A DNA stretch of 64,000 nucleotides. Source: Ochotona curzoniae. Its lineage: Eukaryota; Chordata; Mammalia; Lagomorpha; Ochotonidae. The stretch spans positions 5,208,001 through 5,272,000 of the forward strand of contig NW_024466459.1 in assembly GCF_017591425.1 (NCBI RefSeq). The letters run 5' to 3'. Every line of letters starts with the position of its first letter. The stretch's first letter is position 1. The position numbers and the translations under genes were made by a program. This document shows, in pieces, positions 61,461 to 64,000 of this stretch. The notes under the pieces are model-generated. The model was not told the origin of the DNA and searched no databases. It was given only the letters and a program-made list of their open reading frames with translations.

Positions 61461-63235
61461 TATATTAGTTGGATAATCTGAGCACGATTGAATTGCCTAA
61501 ATTATAGGACTTGAGATAAATATGTATAAATATTAAGAGATGATAATTAATTAAGGAAAAAATCCAATCAATCATTAGCCACTTTAAGCTTGTAAACCAA
61601 GGTATTGTTAGATACGCTGAAATTTATTTGTGCATTTTTAAAATTGTTGTCGAGCTGGAAGTAATTACATGCAGTAGTTTTTATTTGGTTTATTTAAATA
61701 CACACACACAAGCACACACGCAGCTCTTTGCTCTTTTTCTGGAAAATGTCTCTGCCTTCTGTGTGTGCATGCTTGCTAATTAAATTAACCACACAAGTAA
61801 ACTGAAATGATAGTCCAAGGTTGCCAATAAAAGTAAAATATGTGGGTATAAAAATACTTATATTTTTATTTTCTTTCCCCAGCTCCAACCTTCTTACTCC
61901 CCGCCTTTCTTGCTTCTTATTTTCCCCTAGCAGGAACAAAGTTGCATTTCACTGTGTGCATATCTACACATCCTATTTTTCATATTATTTCATGAATAAG
62001 ACATGTATTTAGATCATAGGTTGTGAAAATGTCTTCAAGACTAATACCACAGGTGTGCATTTTTGTCTGCAAGAATTCTGAGTCCATTTTCAAAAATGAT
62101 ATATGCATAGGTTTAGATGGTCTGTGGACAATTACTTAGATATGAAAGGCTGATAGTCAATAGTACTGCGATTGCCCAGGCAGGAACAGAAGCCATGACC
62201 ATAAGCCTTCGGCTGGCTGTTCCCTCAGCTCTAGCTCCATCACGGCTTTGCTTTGCATCCGGAGGGTTTTCTATCCAGCATGCTTGCCTTGTCAATACCC
62301 GAGAAGGGCACTGGTGCTGAATTAAACACATCCCGTTGCGCTAAGTGCCTCCACCATCCACTTCCCTGCTACCGGTAGAATGCAAAATCAGCATTCACTC
62401 ACAATCCTCACCTTCCGTTTCCTGTGTGGATGCACAATAATTTTTATAACATACCTTCCTACTAGCTACTTAATAAAGGGTTTTAAAACAATGCAGAAGA
62501 TGTGCATCTCTACTCCTTTCCCTGTTGCGTAAATTCTTGCAGCTGATCTAGCCAGCACTGGCGATAGAACACCCAAAATGAGATCGCTGCTTCATAGAGT
62601 TAGAACATAGGTAGCATTTTAAACCGTGCTTATGGGTTTTTAACAGCTTGTAGAACTGCAATAGCTGAAATAACAATCAGTTGCTTGTGTAAGCATTACA
62701 GAGAGCCCTGTACAAAATGGCACTTCCAATTTCAGATGCCCTTTCACTGATAATTGGATCGAATATTTTTTCCTTATGCCAATTACTTTGTGGCTGAAAA
62801 CATGAAGCTATTTTGTGGAGTGAATTCAATGAAAACCAAATTGTGGCATCAACACATTGACTCACTGTATGCTGTGGCTTGTGAAGAGAGCAAAGAGAGA
62901 AAGAAAGACTTTTTTTTAAGACCACCATCTCTGGAGCAATATCGAGTGCTTTATGCAGACAAAAAAAAATCTCTCAAATATCTGATTGTTTCCTCCAAAA
63001 GTAAATTCCCAATCCAACAACAATGTACTTAGTTGGAAAAAAATTCAAATTAGGCTTCTGCTTTTCCAACCCCCTGGTAGCTGCGGGGCTTGAGTGGTAC
63101 AATTCTGGGCCATGTCCATCAGCAGAAAAACCTGGATGTAGGCTTTAGGAAATCTTTCATATAGAAGCTCGCATCTGGCATTGCTATTCTGCTATCCTCA
63201 GACTCTGGACTTCAGATCTGATAGCTGGCACTTCT
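61461..63235. other. 3' flank of KCNJ16, no gene seen
   Basis: AT-rich. A short AC run at 61701-61720. In human the next gene downstream is KCNJ2, which is not reached here. Confidence 0.5.
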
Positions 63236-63239
63236 GCAG

Positions 63240-63460
63240 CCATTTTGTGAGCATGTAATTCTGTACCCTGTGTCGGATCCACCTTGCTGATATGCATCGC
63301 GAGAGGGGAAGGCACAAGAATATAGACCAAATGTTTATGTCCCAGCCACCCATATGGGAAACCAACATGGACTTCCTGGCTCCTGTCTTCAGCCTGGCCC
63401 AGCCAATAGAAAAAAAAAGCAATCTGGGGCTCTCCTTCAGGGATACTCTGCCTTTCAGAT
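63240..63460 (+). mobile_element. Diverged C-type SINE, plus
   Basis: CAGCCACCCATATGGGAAACC, CTTCCTGGCTCCTGTCTTCAGCC and a short tail (CTGCCTTTCAGATG) match the 3' half. The 5' half is degraded. Confidence 0.5.
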
Positions 63461-64000
63461 GAAAACAAACAAACAACAACAGAAAACTCTGCTAATATGC
63501 TAATATTGCCCTAGGAGACTACTTCTTCCATAGATGCCAAAATGGATTCGGTTCAGAATTTTCAAGGGGAGCTGAAATGTAGACCAAGTTCACTATGACC
63601 CTGCTCTAAGTACATGTATTGCATGATTTGATTTCCTAGGCTAAGTGCAAAGGTCAATCCTATTTCAGTGGTTAAGCATCAACTTTTACTCAATTGAAAA
63701 TGTTCTATTATCCCCATCCATTATAAGCACTGAAGCTTCTGTTCTGTGTGTCCTACAAGGTGTGTGCAAAATCCTCCCACTTTTTGGGGTGGGTTTCTGG
63801 AAACCATGCCTCCACACCCACAGTACACTACCATTGCACTTCAGTCTAGAATCAGCGTGGCTTCTTTCACCTCCCATATTGATTTTTAAAGGAGCAGCAT
63901 GACCCACACTCTAGAAGACTCTTGCATGTGGGGCATGACGTGCAAGTTACAAGCCAGGAGGAGGAGCTCAGCAGGCAGAGAGGCCAAGCAGCAGGAGAGT
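63461..64000. other. Unique sequence, no gene seen
   Basis: Small ORFs at 63645-63902 (+) and 63686-63907 (-) without features. The sequence runs off the window end. Confidence 0.4.

Overview
The window is mammalian nuclear DNA. It is AT-leaning and CpG-poor, carries no operon-like gene packing, and is full of short tRNA-derived SINEs with A/B boxes, T/C-rich 3' parts and A-rich tails ending in a TAAATCTTTA-like motif. These match the lagomorph C-SINE family. The copies look to me more like pika (Ochotona) than rabbit variants, but that species call is an inference from remembered consensus sequences.

Only one protein-coding gene is certain: KCNJ16 (Kir5.1, an inward-rectifier K+ channel subunit), with an intact single-exon CDS at 59140-60399 on the + strand. 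A splice acceptor at 59043-59044 sits 95 bases before the ATG, an in-frame stop lies upstream, and two AATAAA signals about 1 kb past the stop suggest that the last exon runs from 59045 to about 61460. A nine-codon upstream ORF overlaps the KCNJ16 start codon as ATGA. Mammalian KCNJ16 has non-coding 5' exons spread over tens of kb, so most of 1-59044 is probably 5' introns and upstream DNA of this gene. The best candidate non-coding exon is 35436-35719, which has strong acceptor and donor sites. Weaker candidates are 2085-2299 and 13257-13324.

Layout: 1-13 kb, unique sequence with a TG microsatellite, a few SINEs (one young copy with a 13-bp target duplication at 7781-8106) and old MIR-like remnants; 13-28 kb, a large TTTC tetranucleotide run, a CA run, several degenerate SINEs and a MITE-like palindromic element; 28-46 kb, mostly unique sequence with the candidate exon near 35.5 kb and a large GAAA run at 43.6 kb; 46.8-54.3 kb, the densest SINE cluster, including a nested young SINE at 49657-49988; 54.3-59 kb, intron; 59-61.5 kb, the KCNJ16 terminal exon; 61.5-64 kb, 3' intergenic DNA, which in human leads toward KCNJ2.

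I see no tRNA, rRNA or snRNA gene, no CRISPR array, no intact LINE or retroviral ORF, and no sign of a new multi-gene system. The most interesting points are the overlapping uORF and the putative non-coding exons.
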